Assembly: GCF_032118995.1 (NCBI RefSeq)
Contig: NC_092649.1
Coordinates: 20,893,832-20,957,831 of the forward strand
Source: Asterias amurensis
Taxonomy: Eukaryota; Echinodermata; Asteroidea; Forcipulatida; Asteriidae
Reading direction: 5' to 3'
Length of the DNA: 64,000 nt
Under the pieces are notes generated by a model, which was not told the origin of the DNA, searched no databases, and saw only the letters and a program-made list of their open reading frames with translations. Positions within the stretch are counted from its first letter, which is position 1. Each line of letters opens with the position of its first letter. Made by a program: the position numbers and the translations under genes. This document shows positions 12,155-22,676 of the stretch, piece by piece.

Positions 12155-12320
12155 TGACAACCATTGCTTCGTCCTTCGGAAGGGACGTAAAGCCGTTGGT
12201 CCCGTATGTTGTGTAATGCATGTAACAGAACCCAGTGCACTATCGAAAAGAGTTCTGAGGTTTGCCCCGGTGTTCCTGGCTGTGCTGGGTGGCTGCTGTA
12301 AGCACCGTAGAACCTTGTAA
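12155..12320 (-). repeat. Interspersed repeat R1, third copy (reverse)
   Basis: CCATTGCTTCGTCCTTCGGA, then GGACGTAAAGCCGTTGGTCC, as at 5456-5635. Confidence 0.6.
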
Positions 12321-12685
12321 ACCAAATTTGGTCTCAGGAGTCATCACAGCAAAAACCTGTATTTCTGAAAGTTTGTATAAATTATACCCATCCCAGCGCC
12401 TTGAGTAAGTTGTTTGGTAAATACGTGCGCCATAAGACGTTGATATTATTATGATGGAGTGTATCATTATCAAGGTACCGTCTGATTCTCCTTATATGTT
12501 GTAACTGGAAATAAGTCATTTGACATAAAGCTTAGAAAATTGCTTGCTCGTTGTCATTATAATATGAATCAAACTTCATTCCTTAATTGTGGACCTAAAG
12601 CAATAGGGTTAATGCGTGTATGGTTATTCGAACACTGAAACTCATCCACAGTCGTTACTTCCATCCAGCTACCAGCGCCTCTTTA

Positions 12686-12870
12686 GCCCTTTTCACACTA
12701 CAGGTATTTCCCGGGATATTCCCGGGAAATGTTAGTCGATCTTTTCACACTACAAAAAAATTCCCGGGAAATAACATTTTCCCGGGAAATAATTTACCCA
12801 GTTAAGGGGTAGGGTTAAAGGAGTTATACCCCGGGGACAAAAAGTTTTTCCCGGGAAAAGCAGCTAGTGA
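12686..12870. repeat. Left terminal region, CCCGGG palindromes
   Basis: Two CTTTTCACACTAC starts (12688 and 12739) are each followed by paired TTTCCCGGGAAAT palindromes, then GGGGTAGGGTTAAAGG. The complement of 28957-29123 has the same order and spacing, with more divergence than the inner arms. Confidence 0.8.
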
Positions 12871-13312
12871 GAACGAAAGCGGGTTTAACTTACCCCACCT
12901 TTTGCTTCCACTGTGTTGAGACGTCATTAATCTCGAAAGGTCACAGACGTCAAAAATAGCGCGCCAAATAACTCGCGTGGTAACAATAGCCCTTTTTTGT
13001 TTTCTCCTTCTGAAAGTGTTTATACGTTTAGGTACGAAAATAAAAGTGAATTACATCTGTAATTTACAAATAAATATATTAATTAAAAAAATTGACCACG
13101 TGAATGGAATAGGAATACAATAATTAATAGTTGGCGTGAACAAGCTTCCTTCTCGTACACACGCCATGTGTGTATGGTATTTCTTATTTACATGTACTTG
13201 GCCGTTGGTGGACTTTTGTTGTCCAGAGTCAGATTTGAGTTCTTGGATCGACATTGCTGTCTACCACCTGACAGTAAATATTTTACTTCAATTTGTTGCT
13301 CAATTTCTTACG

Positions 13313-13483
13313 ATGAGTAGAAATGACCGATGGAGTGATGATAACACTTTGAAACTAGTTGCCTACAAGAAACGGGAAAGTTTTCTCAAAATTGGCTGAC
13401 TGCCTGCGTGAAGCTGGATATGAACGGACCCCTGCCCATTGCAGATACAAACTGAAAACCTTGGGAAAAAAGACTATACGTCG
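13313..13483 (+). pseudogene. Myb/SANT-like DNA-binding exon, one-base frameshift
   Basis: From the ATG at 13313 the frame reads SRNDRWSDDNTLKLVAYKK and ESFLKI, then a surplus G near 13394 shifts the frame. Past it the reading continues ADCLREAGYERTPAHCRY and KLKTLG to a GT donor at 13484. The W-x(n)-GYERTPxHCRxKLKxL pattern is that of the Myb/SANT-like domains that PIF/Harbinger elements encode beside their transposase. Its place next to a TTA-flanked terminal repeat fits that reading. No further exon of this gene is evident, and the shift makes it non-coding as sequenced. The right arm lacks this segment. Confidence 0.6.
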
Positions 13484-13852
13484 GTAGGATAATAGTTTTG
13501 TTTTTCAAAGCCTAAAAATTTTCTATTGCATAAGTGTTCTCCTGCAAAAACATTTTGTTATAAATTTAAAAGTCTTTATGAAGCCATGAAAAATGCTAGC
13601 CATAGGGTTAAAGCCTATTCAGTGTTCTTTCTTTGCACGATGGGAAAACAGCACTGTTGATGTTAGAAGGGAAGATTGCTTCTTTTCCTTTCTACTGCTA
13701 TTGTCAGATTGTGCAAAATCGACCATGCGGTATTTTTTCTATAAAACCTTTAATTACCTTGGCCCTTTAACATCATGGACATTATTATGCAAACTTCGAA
13801 AATTATGGGGCGCCGTTTGTCCATTAATTGTTTGACACTTTTAAGGCTTGTT

Positions 13853-15083
13853 TTTACCATGGTTTACAGCAATTAGATGTAAACCATAGAAACTGTTGGC
13901 AAATCCTGTTATGGTTAACATACCAGTAAAGTATTTGTTGTGTCTAAGTTTATGGTTTACAAACCATGAACATACAAAAAACATTTACAAATCGTGGTTC
14001 ATAAACCAAGAAAATTTACGCATCTTAAAAACATGTTTTATAAACCATAAAAAATAAAACATCAAATTCATGGTTTACAAATCATGGTTTACAAACCATG
14101 AAAATTGAGACATCTAAAAACATGGTTTATAAACCATGAAAATTTAAGATAAAAATCGTGGTTTACAAATCATGGTTTATAAACCATAACAAATGAACCA
14201 TAAAATCATGGTTTGTGACAATGGTTTATAAACCATGAAAATCGAGACTTCTTAAAAAACATGGTTTATAAACCATGAAAATTGAGACTTCTTAAAAAAC
14301 ATGGTTTATACACCATGAAAATTTACACATCTCAAAAACGTTGTTTGTAAACCATAAAAAAAAGTGCACTTACAAATCATGGTTTACAAACCATACAAAT
14401 GTGCACTCACAAATCATGGTTTACAAACCATAAAAAATGTGCACTACAGAAATCATGGTTTATAAACCATAAAAACGTGCACTCAAAAATCATGGTTTAT
14501 AAACCATAAAAACGTGCACTCACAAATCATGGTTTACAAACCATAAAAAATGTGCACTCAAAAATCATGGTTTATAAACCATAAAAACGTGCACTCACAA
14601 ATCATGGTTTACAAACCATAAAAAATGTGCACTCAGAAATCATGGTTTATAAACCATAAAAAATGTGCACTCAAAAATCATGGTTTATAAACCATAAAAA
14701 CGTGCACTCACAAATCATGGTGTACAAACCATAAAAAAAACTCCAATCACAAACCATGGTTTATAAACCATGAAAACGTGCACTCAGAAATCATGGTTTA
14801 CAAACCATAAAAACGTGCACTCACAAATCATGGTTTACAAACCATAAAAAAAACTCCACTCACAAATCATGGTTTACAAACCATAAAAGCGTGCACTCAC
14901 AAATCATGGTTTACAAACCATAAAAACGTGCACTCACAAATCATGGTTTACAAACCATAAAAAAACTTCCACTCACAAATCATGGTTTACAAACCATTAA
15001 AAAAATGTGCACTCACACAAATCATGGTTTACAAACCATAAAAAAGTTGTGTACACAAATCATGGTTTACAAACCATAAAATT
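13853..15083. repeat. Left array a: CATGGTTTATAAACCATG palindromes
   Basis: About 30 units built on an 18-base palindrome (CATGGTTTATAAACCATG or the TTTACAAACC variant) joined by spacers such as AAAACGTGCACTCACAAAT. The regular part has a 37-38 bp period; the left 450 bases are more diverged. The mirror array is at 27779-28890. Confidence 0.9.
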
Positions 15084-15189
15084 CTATTACGATCGTCTCT
15101 AAAACCTCCTTCCCAACTCTGATCGGTTCCCATTTCACCCCATTTCCCCCCATGCCACGTGCGAGCCAGCAATATGCAATTCACCTATG

Positions 15190-15745
15190 GAGGACGGAAA
15201 GTGGACATCTGCTTTTCTGGTATCAGAATTGCAGAAAAGCAGATTTAATGGGTTTTTGTAGCAATTTTTTCTCCTTTTCTACTTTTCTGCTACCTGAAAA
15301 GCAGATTGATCGTTTTTTGAAAAGCATTTTCTACTTTTCTACTTTTCTGTTACCAGAAGAGCAGGTTTTACTTTTTCTCCATATGTTGGCGGACGAAAAG
15401 TGGCCTTTTGCTTTTCTAATATCGGAATTGTAGAAAAGCAGATTTAACGTTTCGTGAAAATGCAATTTTCTATTTCTCTGCTTTTCTGCCCAGGAAAAGA
15501 GGATTTTACTCTGGTGGACGAAAAGTGGCCGTTTGCTTTTCTGCTATCAGAATAGTAGAAAAGCAGATTTAACGTTTTGTAAAAATGCAATTTTCTATTT
15601 CTCTGCTTTTCCGCCACCTAAAAAGCAGATTTTATTCTGGCGGCCGAAAAGTGGCCATCTCCTTTTCTTCTTTCAGATACCGGAAAATCATATTTTACCT
15701 AGGTGGCCGAAAAGTGGCCATTTGCTTTTTCGCTTTCAAAGGACG
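15190..15745. repeat. Left array b: CTGCTTTTCTG..CAGAAAAGCAG palindromes
   Basis: About six units of roughly 100 bases. Each has a stem of the type TGCTTTTCTG / CAGAAAAGCA and the phrase GACGAAAAGTGGCC. The open frames across it repeat the same short peptide and are not protein-like. Mirror array: 26995-27520. Confidence 0.85.
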
Positions 15746-15859
15746 GCCCGTGAACGTGAACCATAAAACACGCACAATGCACGGGCGCCGAACTGTGTTT
15801 GTGTTGGGGAACCAATCACGTCAGTCAGTCAGTCGATACTGGAAGAAGTATATGGAACG

Positions 15860-16700
15860 CCAAAGAGGCATTTAATCATCGGTGATGGTATTTGCAACCG
15901 GAAATTTGTCATCGGTGGTGGTCCTATGCGATCGGTGATCAATTTTAGCGAGCGGTGATAAAACACGATCGGTGGTCCATTTTAGCGATCGGTCATGCAT
16001 ATTCACGATCGGTGATGGCTTTTTGCAATCGGTCAACTTTAGTGATCGGTGGTGGCTTTTTGCAATCGGTAAACTTTAGTGATCGGTGGTGGCTTTTTGC
16101 AATCGGTCAACTTTAGGGATCGGTGGTGGCTTTTTGCAATCGGTCAACTTTAGGGATCGGTGGTGGCTTTTTGCAATCGGTCAACTTTAGAGATCGGTGG
16201 TGGCTTTTTTGCAATCGGTCAACTTTAGAGATCGGTGGTGGCTTTTTGCAATCGGTCAACTTTAGTGATCGGTGGTGGCTTTTTGCAATCGGTAAACTTT
16301 AGTGATCGGTGGTGGCTTTTTGCAATCGGTCAACTTTAGTGATCGGTGGTGGCTTTTTGCAATCGGTCAACTTTAGGGATCGGTGGTGGCTTTTTGCAAT
16401 CGGTCAACTTTAGAGATCGGTGGTGGCTTTTTGCAATCGGTCAACTTTAGAGATCGGTGGTGGCTTTTTGCAATCGGTCAACTTTAGGGATCGGTGGTGG
16501 CTTTTTGCAATCGGTCAACTTTAGAGATCGGTGGTGGCTTTTTGCAATCGGTCAACTTTTGCAACCGGTGATGGAATTTTGCAATCGGTCAACTTTAGTG
16601 ATCGGTGGTGGCTTTTTGCAATCGGTCAACTTCAGGGATCGGTGGTGGCTTTTTGCAATCGGTCAACGTTTGCAGCCGGTGATGGAATTTTGGGATATCC
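15860..16700. repeat. Left array c: 37-bp GATCGGTGGTGGCTTTTTGC repeats
   Basis: The regular part (from about 16035) holds some 17 units of 37 bases: GATCGGTGGTGGCTTTTTGC followed by AATCGGTCAACTTTAG plus one variable base (T, G or A). The left part is irregular. Mirror array: 25590-26740. Confidence 0.92.
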
Positions 16701-16740
16701 CAATTTTGCGTCCGGTCGGTGCAGGCCTACTTCAAAACCT

Positions 16741-17567
16741 ATGATTGTGTAGATTGTTGATATTAATTGTTGTTATTTTCTAGTTCACACCACCGTGGAG
16801 GAATAAATTACACTCACCAGCGGGTTGACTGACTTGCCAAACATTTTTAGAAGAGTACCATTTTATACCCAGATAACATACATACATTGGGCAATCAGTT
16901 ATTCCAAATTATTACATTATTGCAATCAAGATTTATTAATATCTACAATTTTTGGGGTATTTTATAGCAAAAAAAAATCTCAACAAATTACATTACATTT
17001 GTAATTACATTTTTTAATTGTTTCGACAATCTTATGACATCCTGTGCCACAGCTTTGACACCCTGCCTTGAAAATTGCATATTATGACCAATGTCGGTTC
17101 AATGCCGGCCCAATGGTGGCCGTTACCAAATCAATATTGGCACAAAAAAGTTGTTTTATACCATTATTTGCCAAAACGGTGTGCCACTTCGAAACCAGTA
17201 TTGGCCCAGAAAAGGTTTTCTATACCATTTTGTCAAATGGCGTGGCGCTAAAAAAAAAAGTATTGGCCCAGAAAAGATTGTCTATGGTGCAGCTACAAAA
17301 CCAGTGTTGGCCTAATAGAGGTTTTCTACCATTTTGCCAAAATGGTGTGCCGCCAACAAACCAGTAGACAGATGACAGAAAGTAAAACTTTCATTATCAG
17401 ACGAAAATTCAACCAGCATTTTAACTCGTAAGTTTTTATTAATAAAATAAAAATGCAAAAAGTATATCAAATATATTAAATTTAAATGAAATTACTTTGC
17501 AATAAAAAAGTTCATTACAATAAAGTGTAGTTGTCCATGATAAACAAAAAACATAAGAAAATGAAAA
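16741..17567. repeat. Left arm unique spacer and array d (CCAATATTGG / CCATTTTGCCAAAATGG)
   Basis: 16741-17060 is AT-rich single-copy sequence nearly identical in complement to 25230-25552. 17063-17365 holds four or five units with GGCCCAA or TTGGCAC next to CCATTTTGCCAAAATGGTGT palindromes. The mirror match ends near 17567 (ATAAACAAAAAACATAAG), which is the inner edge of the arm. Confidence 0.85.
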
Positions 17568-17599
17568 AACAGCAGCAATGAATAAATCAAATTAAAAAT

Positions 17600-17925
17600 G
17601 CTATGTAAAAACCGCTGCTTCGGCACCACCGCCGCCCACGACGACGGCCCCGTCGACGACACCAGCTTGTGGATGGAATGTTATGGCGGATGGGGTACCT
17701 CCATCGACATTTACGGTTCCACCAACGGCAGCGACGGTGCATGGGGCAGTGATGCCGCCGACAACAATTGGAGTCTTTCATAATACACCAATATTTGTAA
17801 GTTCCGTTAGCGCGTCGCTTGCTGGGATAGATAGCGTGCCACTGCATAGCGTCTGTGACGATCTTGGGGCCGCCGTGCCCTTAGGCCATTTTTTTTTTAT
17901 TACTTGGATTACGGATTTGTAAGCT
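17600..17925. other. GC-rich open stretch at the left edge of the core, unassigned
   Basis: 17610-17770 is markedly GC-richer than its surroundings and is open on both strands. On plus it gives a Pro/Thr/Ala-rich peptide, on minus a Gly/Val-rich one (GGITAPCTVAAVGGTVNV). Compositional bias alone could give either. It may be an exon of the composite element; no start, partner exon or family was found. Confidence 0.25.
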
Positions 17926-19099
17926 ACAAAAAACGGGCGGGGGCGGAAAAAAAAAAAAAAAAAAGGGGGATTACGGAATTTCGAGCCCAGAAAACGGGCG
18001 GGGGGAAAAAAAAAAAAAAAAAGGAAAAAAAAAGAACAAAATGCACGCGGGCGGCTTCTAAAACACGTACATATATACACAATTTATGTAGATAAAAGCA
18101 ACCACTCACTGAAAGAATGTCGCCAGTGTTTTAGGCCAAACAAAATGTTCGGTTTCTGGTTACTGACCGGCCCTTACTTTTACACCGCGACCCTAAATTA
18201 TTCACATTTTCGGCTTGAAAAAAATTTATTCATATTTTTTTTTAAACCGTGTCGAACAAAAAGTCAGACTTTTACCAAATTAACAAATGTTAGAACAAAA
18301 TTGAAATAAAGACAAATTTACCGATATCTCCGTGATTTAAGGCCCATGATTTATTACTAATCCACGGACATACACCGGTTCCTAGCTCACGAGTGAACGT
18401 TGAGCGCATTCTAAAGATTTGCAAAATGGGCAGATTGCGCCGGTTTTCCCGAGCTACAATACTAACAAAGCACAAATCTGCAGATTGCGCACCTTTTATG
18501 CTGGATCGCCATTCATCTGCCAATTAAGCTGAGCGCACACACGACACGCTGATGCTCTGCCCAAATTCGCACACACAGACCATTTGTTGATGCATCAATT
18601 GATTGCATGAGTTTGGGTCGTGAGCGGTCGATGCTCTCGTGGTTGTTACTAAATGGCCAAACTGTATGCACTTGGGCAAATAGTATAGTCTATAAACGGA
18701 CTCACACTTTTGTACGTGAATGCATACCATTGGTCTGGTTTCCATCATACATCGGCCGCGATTTTATTTTCTTCGTTGACACTGACTCACGCCGCGGTTT
18801 AATACGTGTACATGTGCATGTACATTGTACAGTACATGTATGTGTACATGTAGGGGTCTCGTTGTAAATTCCAGAGGAAAAAATCGCTAGTAAAAACATG
18901 TACACGATGGTGTTTTGTACATGTACGCGATCGGTGGCACTGTTGTATGAAAGTGTTGTGTATTTATTTATTTATTTTTTTTTTTTTCCCCTACAAAATT
19001 AGATTTTTCGGGCGGGGAATTTTTGAATTTTTTTCAGAAACACGATTTTTTCGGGCGGCGATTCCCGTAATCCAAGTTATTAAAAAAAAATGGCCTTAG
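17881..19099. mobile_element. 1.2 kb inverted-repeat element inserted in the core
   Basis: TAGGCCATTTTTTTTT plus ACTTGGATTACGG at the left pairs with CCGTAATCCAAGTTATTA plus AAATGGCCTTA at the right. The interior has G-rich A-tract repeats (ACGGGCGGGGG, 17930-18030), an AGGCCAAACAAAATGTTCGG piece at 18133 related to the ends of the element at 44529, and GTACATGT-rich sequence near 18810-18930. No convincing gene. Confidence 0.65.
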
Positions 19100-19199
19100 C
19101 GTTGCAAGAAAAAATTTGGAAGGGCGAGTTTGTGGAGTTAACCTTTAAACAAAATTTGCCTCCCATATTGACCTAGCTCTACTTCCAGGTCAACCGGAA

Positions 19200-19500
19200 G
19201 TGGGACAATATCCCAAGAACTTCACAACCTATGTTCAAACCTTTTTTCAGTTATAGCCTAACAAACAATACAGTATCGGGCCAATGGTGGCATGTACCGG
19301 CGTCGAGTTTCGATACGGTGCCGTTAATTATGATGATGATATTGAGCCAGAATTGGGCCAGTGCTGGCCTTCTTCCGGTCAAGCGTCATGTCCTTGCTAG
19401 TAAAGTGCCCACACTGGGCCAATGTCGGTTTTATAGAGGCAAACTATTTTAGTTAGGACGGAGGTTTGCCCGTCTTGGCGAATATTGGTTTTGTGCGGCA
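19200..19500. repeat. Diverged array-d motifs in the core
   Basis: GGGCCAATGGTGG, GGGCCAGTGCTGG and GGGCCAATGTCGG occur at about 60-75 bp spacing, like array d of the arms but without the CCATTTTG palindromes. Confidence 0.45.
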
Positions 19501-19921
19501 CATCGTTTCGGCAAAATGATGAACCTTTAAAGGCCGTGAAAAATGATAACTTTGAGGGACGGAAACACATATACTTTATAAAACAAGCCCTACTGATTCC
19601 AAATAAATTATTACTTTACCATTATCTGTGTATTTGACCTTGAAAAAGAAGCGACAACCCTAGCACTCGCATGACCCCCTCTGCCCCCATAACGTAAAAG
19701 TAGGACATTGAGATAATGATATGCACGTGACCCCAAAAACGTCATAAAGGAGATCGAGTCACGTGACGCGGAAGTACACTAGGAGCTTCAACGTGTGTGT
19801 GTATGCTTTGTTTTCGCCGTAGCGATGCGAGCTTCACAATTTTATCCTCTGGTTGTATCCCAGTTTAGTATCATTTAATCTTCGATTTGTGTATCTAAAG
19901 TTCAGTGCCGACACTATCAAA

Positions 19922-20393
19922 ATGCCCAAATCGTGTGTTGTAGGCGGTTGCACACGTAATATACTGAAAAATCCCGAAGTATTTTGGTTGTTGTTTCCCC
20001 AAGATAGTGCACTACCAGCGAACATGAGTTCGTTTCGTCAACAACACACGTTCCGACTTCACACTAGATGTAGGTAGTCATCTTTTGTCTGCTCGGCTCA
20101 CTTCACCGATGATTGTATTGACGAAACAGTTAAGAAGAAGCGAAGTCTTGGCTTGCCATTTCGGTTCAGACTTAAAGTTGGGTATGTCCCAAGCATCAAG
20201 GACCAACAGTATCGGTCATGCATCAACGTCCGACACCGAGTACTTCGACGGGAATTCCTTCGACGTCCGCCGATGTGCAGACTCAGTCGGATGAGCCCGG
20301 CCCTAGCACAAGCACCGCAGAGAAGACATGGAGTACAGATCCTCGTAAGCGCTCTGGGGGAGCATACCTCAAAAGGGAAAGAGCAAGGGTATG
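19922..20393 (+). pseudogene. THAP-domain exon broken by frameshifts
   Basis: A C2CH zinc-finger THAP domain is recognisable in pieces. MPKSCVVGGCTRN from the ATG at 19922 gives the first two cysteines, with FWLLFPQDSAL after it. In another frame VRFVNNTRSDFTLDVG follows, preceded by TGA exactly where the invariant tryptophan belongs (TGG to TGA). In a third frame comes FVCSAHFTDDCID (the C and H ligands) and then LKVGYVPSIKD, the THAP closing motif (AVPSI in most members). A Ser/Thr/Pro-rich linker (TPSTSTGIPSTSADV) continues from about 20218 in yet another frame to a possible GT donor at 20394. So there are three shifts and one stop in 470 bases. THAP domains bind DNA and are common in transposases and in genes derived from them. 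The exons at 20651-22118 are its likely continuation. Confidence 0.75.
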
Positions 20394-20650
20394 TACAAAC
20401 CACCGATTTCGTTTGTCCAATTATTCATAATCATGGTCATTTGGGGAAAGTTTCAATGCGGTTGTAAATTTAACAGTAATTAATACAAAAATTTATCTGA
20501 AAATGTTTTCTATTTTTTTTTTAAGTCAATGCCATGCCATGGACTTCATTCAGCTTGAAGTAATTGAATTTTAAAACTGTTCTCTCATGGACCAGCAGAC
20601 ACTGTATTTGTCACTAAAGGTTTGTACACCTTTTGTTGAATATTTTTCAG

Positions 20651-22031
20651 GGTCGGCTTCTGCCAAGAAAGTTGCAGCCATTCTGGACAGCACGTGGACA
20701 AGAAAGGATGTGAAAATGTTGTCGCCATCCATGGAAGGCATCCACTCGGTTATTAACCAGTACGCGCCTGAGATGTTTTCATTTTCGTATGAGGGCATGT
20801 TATGCAGGTGAGCAAATTTGGTCTACATACTAGGTGTAACCATATACTTTAGAGGGTGGTTGCGGGGGGGGGGGGTGTTGAGGTGCACTGCAGATCTCCC
20901 AAGGCTATCTGTAGTGTATGCCTTAGAAGCTGTGGGATGGGGAATTGACTAGAAAGAATAACTACGGGCCTGACCCCCCCCCCCCCCCCCCCCCTAACTA
21001 ATTTATGGGACCTGCCCTTGATTTTTGCAATTTTTCAAAGAGTAGATCATAATTGGGTGAAACTTTTAGGTTGGATGATTAAGGTGTAAAAACAAAATGT
21101 ACATGTACAGTGCATTAGTATTTTGTGCATTCCACTAGCTTTCATTTAAAGGTTCGGCCAAGGTTTTGGCAGTACATACTGCAACACCATGCATTTTATC
21201 ATACAAGTACATCCTTGTTTATTTCAGAATATACCTTGCTGCGCTTCATTTCAACGAGAACACCAACAGGGCACAGGCCATGGACAGGGAGGGCAATCCA
21301 GCATTCAGCATCTGCTATCCAAGGGCCAAGCAGACCACGGGGGGATATACTGTCAGGAAGGTGCTCATAAAGGCCACTCACAGTAAGTGCATGGTTGTGT
21401 GCAAGTACATACATATGTTGGCACAAGAGGTGTTCTTGTCGTGATTAGTAATTTCTTTGCAAATAAACTTCAACTGATCTAAGTAATTTTTACTTTTTAT
21501 TTGGGGCACAGTACAAAGACTAAATTTCTGTAAGATACAGTTGATGTTCAAGTCTCCTTTTTTTACAGTTTATTTCAAATGAACGACTTCTTTGTTTTGG
21601 GGGCACCCCCTTATTTTTGTGTATAAAATTTTCCTTGTTTCACAATTTGCGCCTAGTTTTTCACCCTTCACATTCCTCTAGCAATATTTTGCACGCATCA
21701 AAGTTAACCAATTGATTAGGCAAATCCACATGAAGTTTAATGTGCACATTGTGGGTTGTGTCCTTATAATTGATTTTATTACATTATAGATTTCAGCAAG
21801 AGGATCATGGAAAAGGTTCTGTTACTCTGCGCAGCTGGGGCAGACACCAGAGCCAAGTACCCGGAGCTGAAGGCAAATCCTGGATATCTAACAGCAAAGG
21901 TAACTCGCCCTGACAAAACACAGGCTGTGAAAGAATTTGTGTCAAGGTTTGGTAAAGCGGTGGAGCCTGTAGGAAGACCAGAGGGGACTGAAGGTGTGGT
22001 TGTTCCAGCAAGTAAGGCAACAAAGAAGTAA
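20651..22031 (+). CDS. THAP-associated protein of unknown function, three exons with intact joins
   Basis: Exons 20651-20807, 21228-21382 and 21790-22031 join in frame across GT..AG introns. The first gives SASAKKVAAILDSTWTRKDV and YAPEMFSFSYEGMLCR. The second gives IYLAALHFNENTNRAQA and GGYTVRKVLIKATH. The third gives FSKRIMEKVLLLCAAG and a Lys-rich end at TAA 22029-22031. I recall L.ALHFNEN..R.QA and GG(Y).V(R)KV as typical of many marine-invertebrate predicted proteins that also carry THAP or appear in repeats; I know no function. The frame stays open for 28 codons beyond the TAA and ends in a basic RKKRKK tail (stop 22116-22118), so this stop looks like a recent nonsense change. Convergent with the P2X7-C-like gene 650 bases on. 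The upstream link to the THAP exon is unresolved because the donor and acceptor phases do not fit. Confidence 0.65.
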
Positions 22032-22676
22032 AAGAAGAAGAGCAAGCATGCTGACAAAAGGCATACTGAGGGCCAACAACAGGGAGAACCTTCATCCAGA
22101 AAGAAACGCAAGAAGTAAACGCCAAGGTGGGGGTGACGACACAACAGAGCACAATCCTTTGATATTCATTATGCATTCATTTCAGCATGCATTTATTGTT
22201 ACTTAGTTTGCACACTAGAATACTATTCGACTGAACTCAACCAATAAAACTAGCCATGGCTACCACTACATTTTTAAATAAAAATGCAACAACATAGTTT
22301 TTAAATTTGACATCGTGGTGAGCTTGAATTTTAACAAACACATGTACTTGTGCCGTATAATTGTACATTTTTTTTATTGTAAAGTACAAATTCTGTTTTA
22401 TTTATCCTACTCATCCATGAGTGCATCACAAAAATGAATTTGACATGGCATTCCCTCAAATATATTTAGTCCAAAACTTTGAATGTAAAATATTTTGTGT
22501 AAAAAAAAAAAAAAAAAAAATGCAAAGGCCTCTTTTGTAAACTTTACAAAAACGCTTGACCGTTCAAACTCATTTTTCAAAGACTATCATCATATTTACA
22601 TTGTAAAGTGTATATTTACTCCTAAACCATGTAAAAGTGTTACTGATATCCAGTTATGTGTTACTATATTGTAAAT

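Noticed and set aside
13853..15083. Regular 37-bp palindromic repeats that superficially resemble a CRISPR array
   Set aside because: Spacers are themselves repeats (AAAACGTGCACTCAC), not unique; the context is a eukaryotic intron-containing genome and no cas gene is present.
16457..16744. Open frames reading MVAFCNRSTLGIGG repeats (also 25603-26456 on minus)
   Set aside because: They are produced by the 37-bp array in all registers, mirror each other in the two arms, and have no start context or splice borders.
18124..18200. Separate inverted-repeat element starting TTAGGCCAAACAAAATG
   Set aside because: Only one end like that of the 44529 element is visible; no matching right end was found, so it is not listed as its own element.
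21779..22176. Two 120-codon minus-strand open frames
   Set aside because: Antisense of the last exon of the THAP-associated gene, which has matching splice borders and family motifs on plus.
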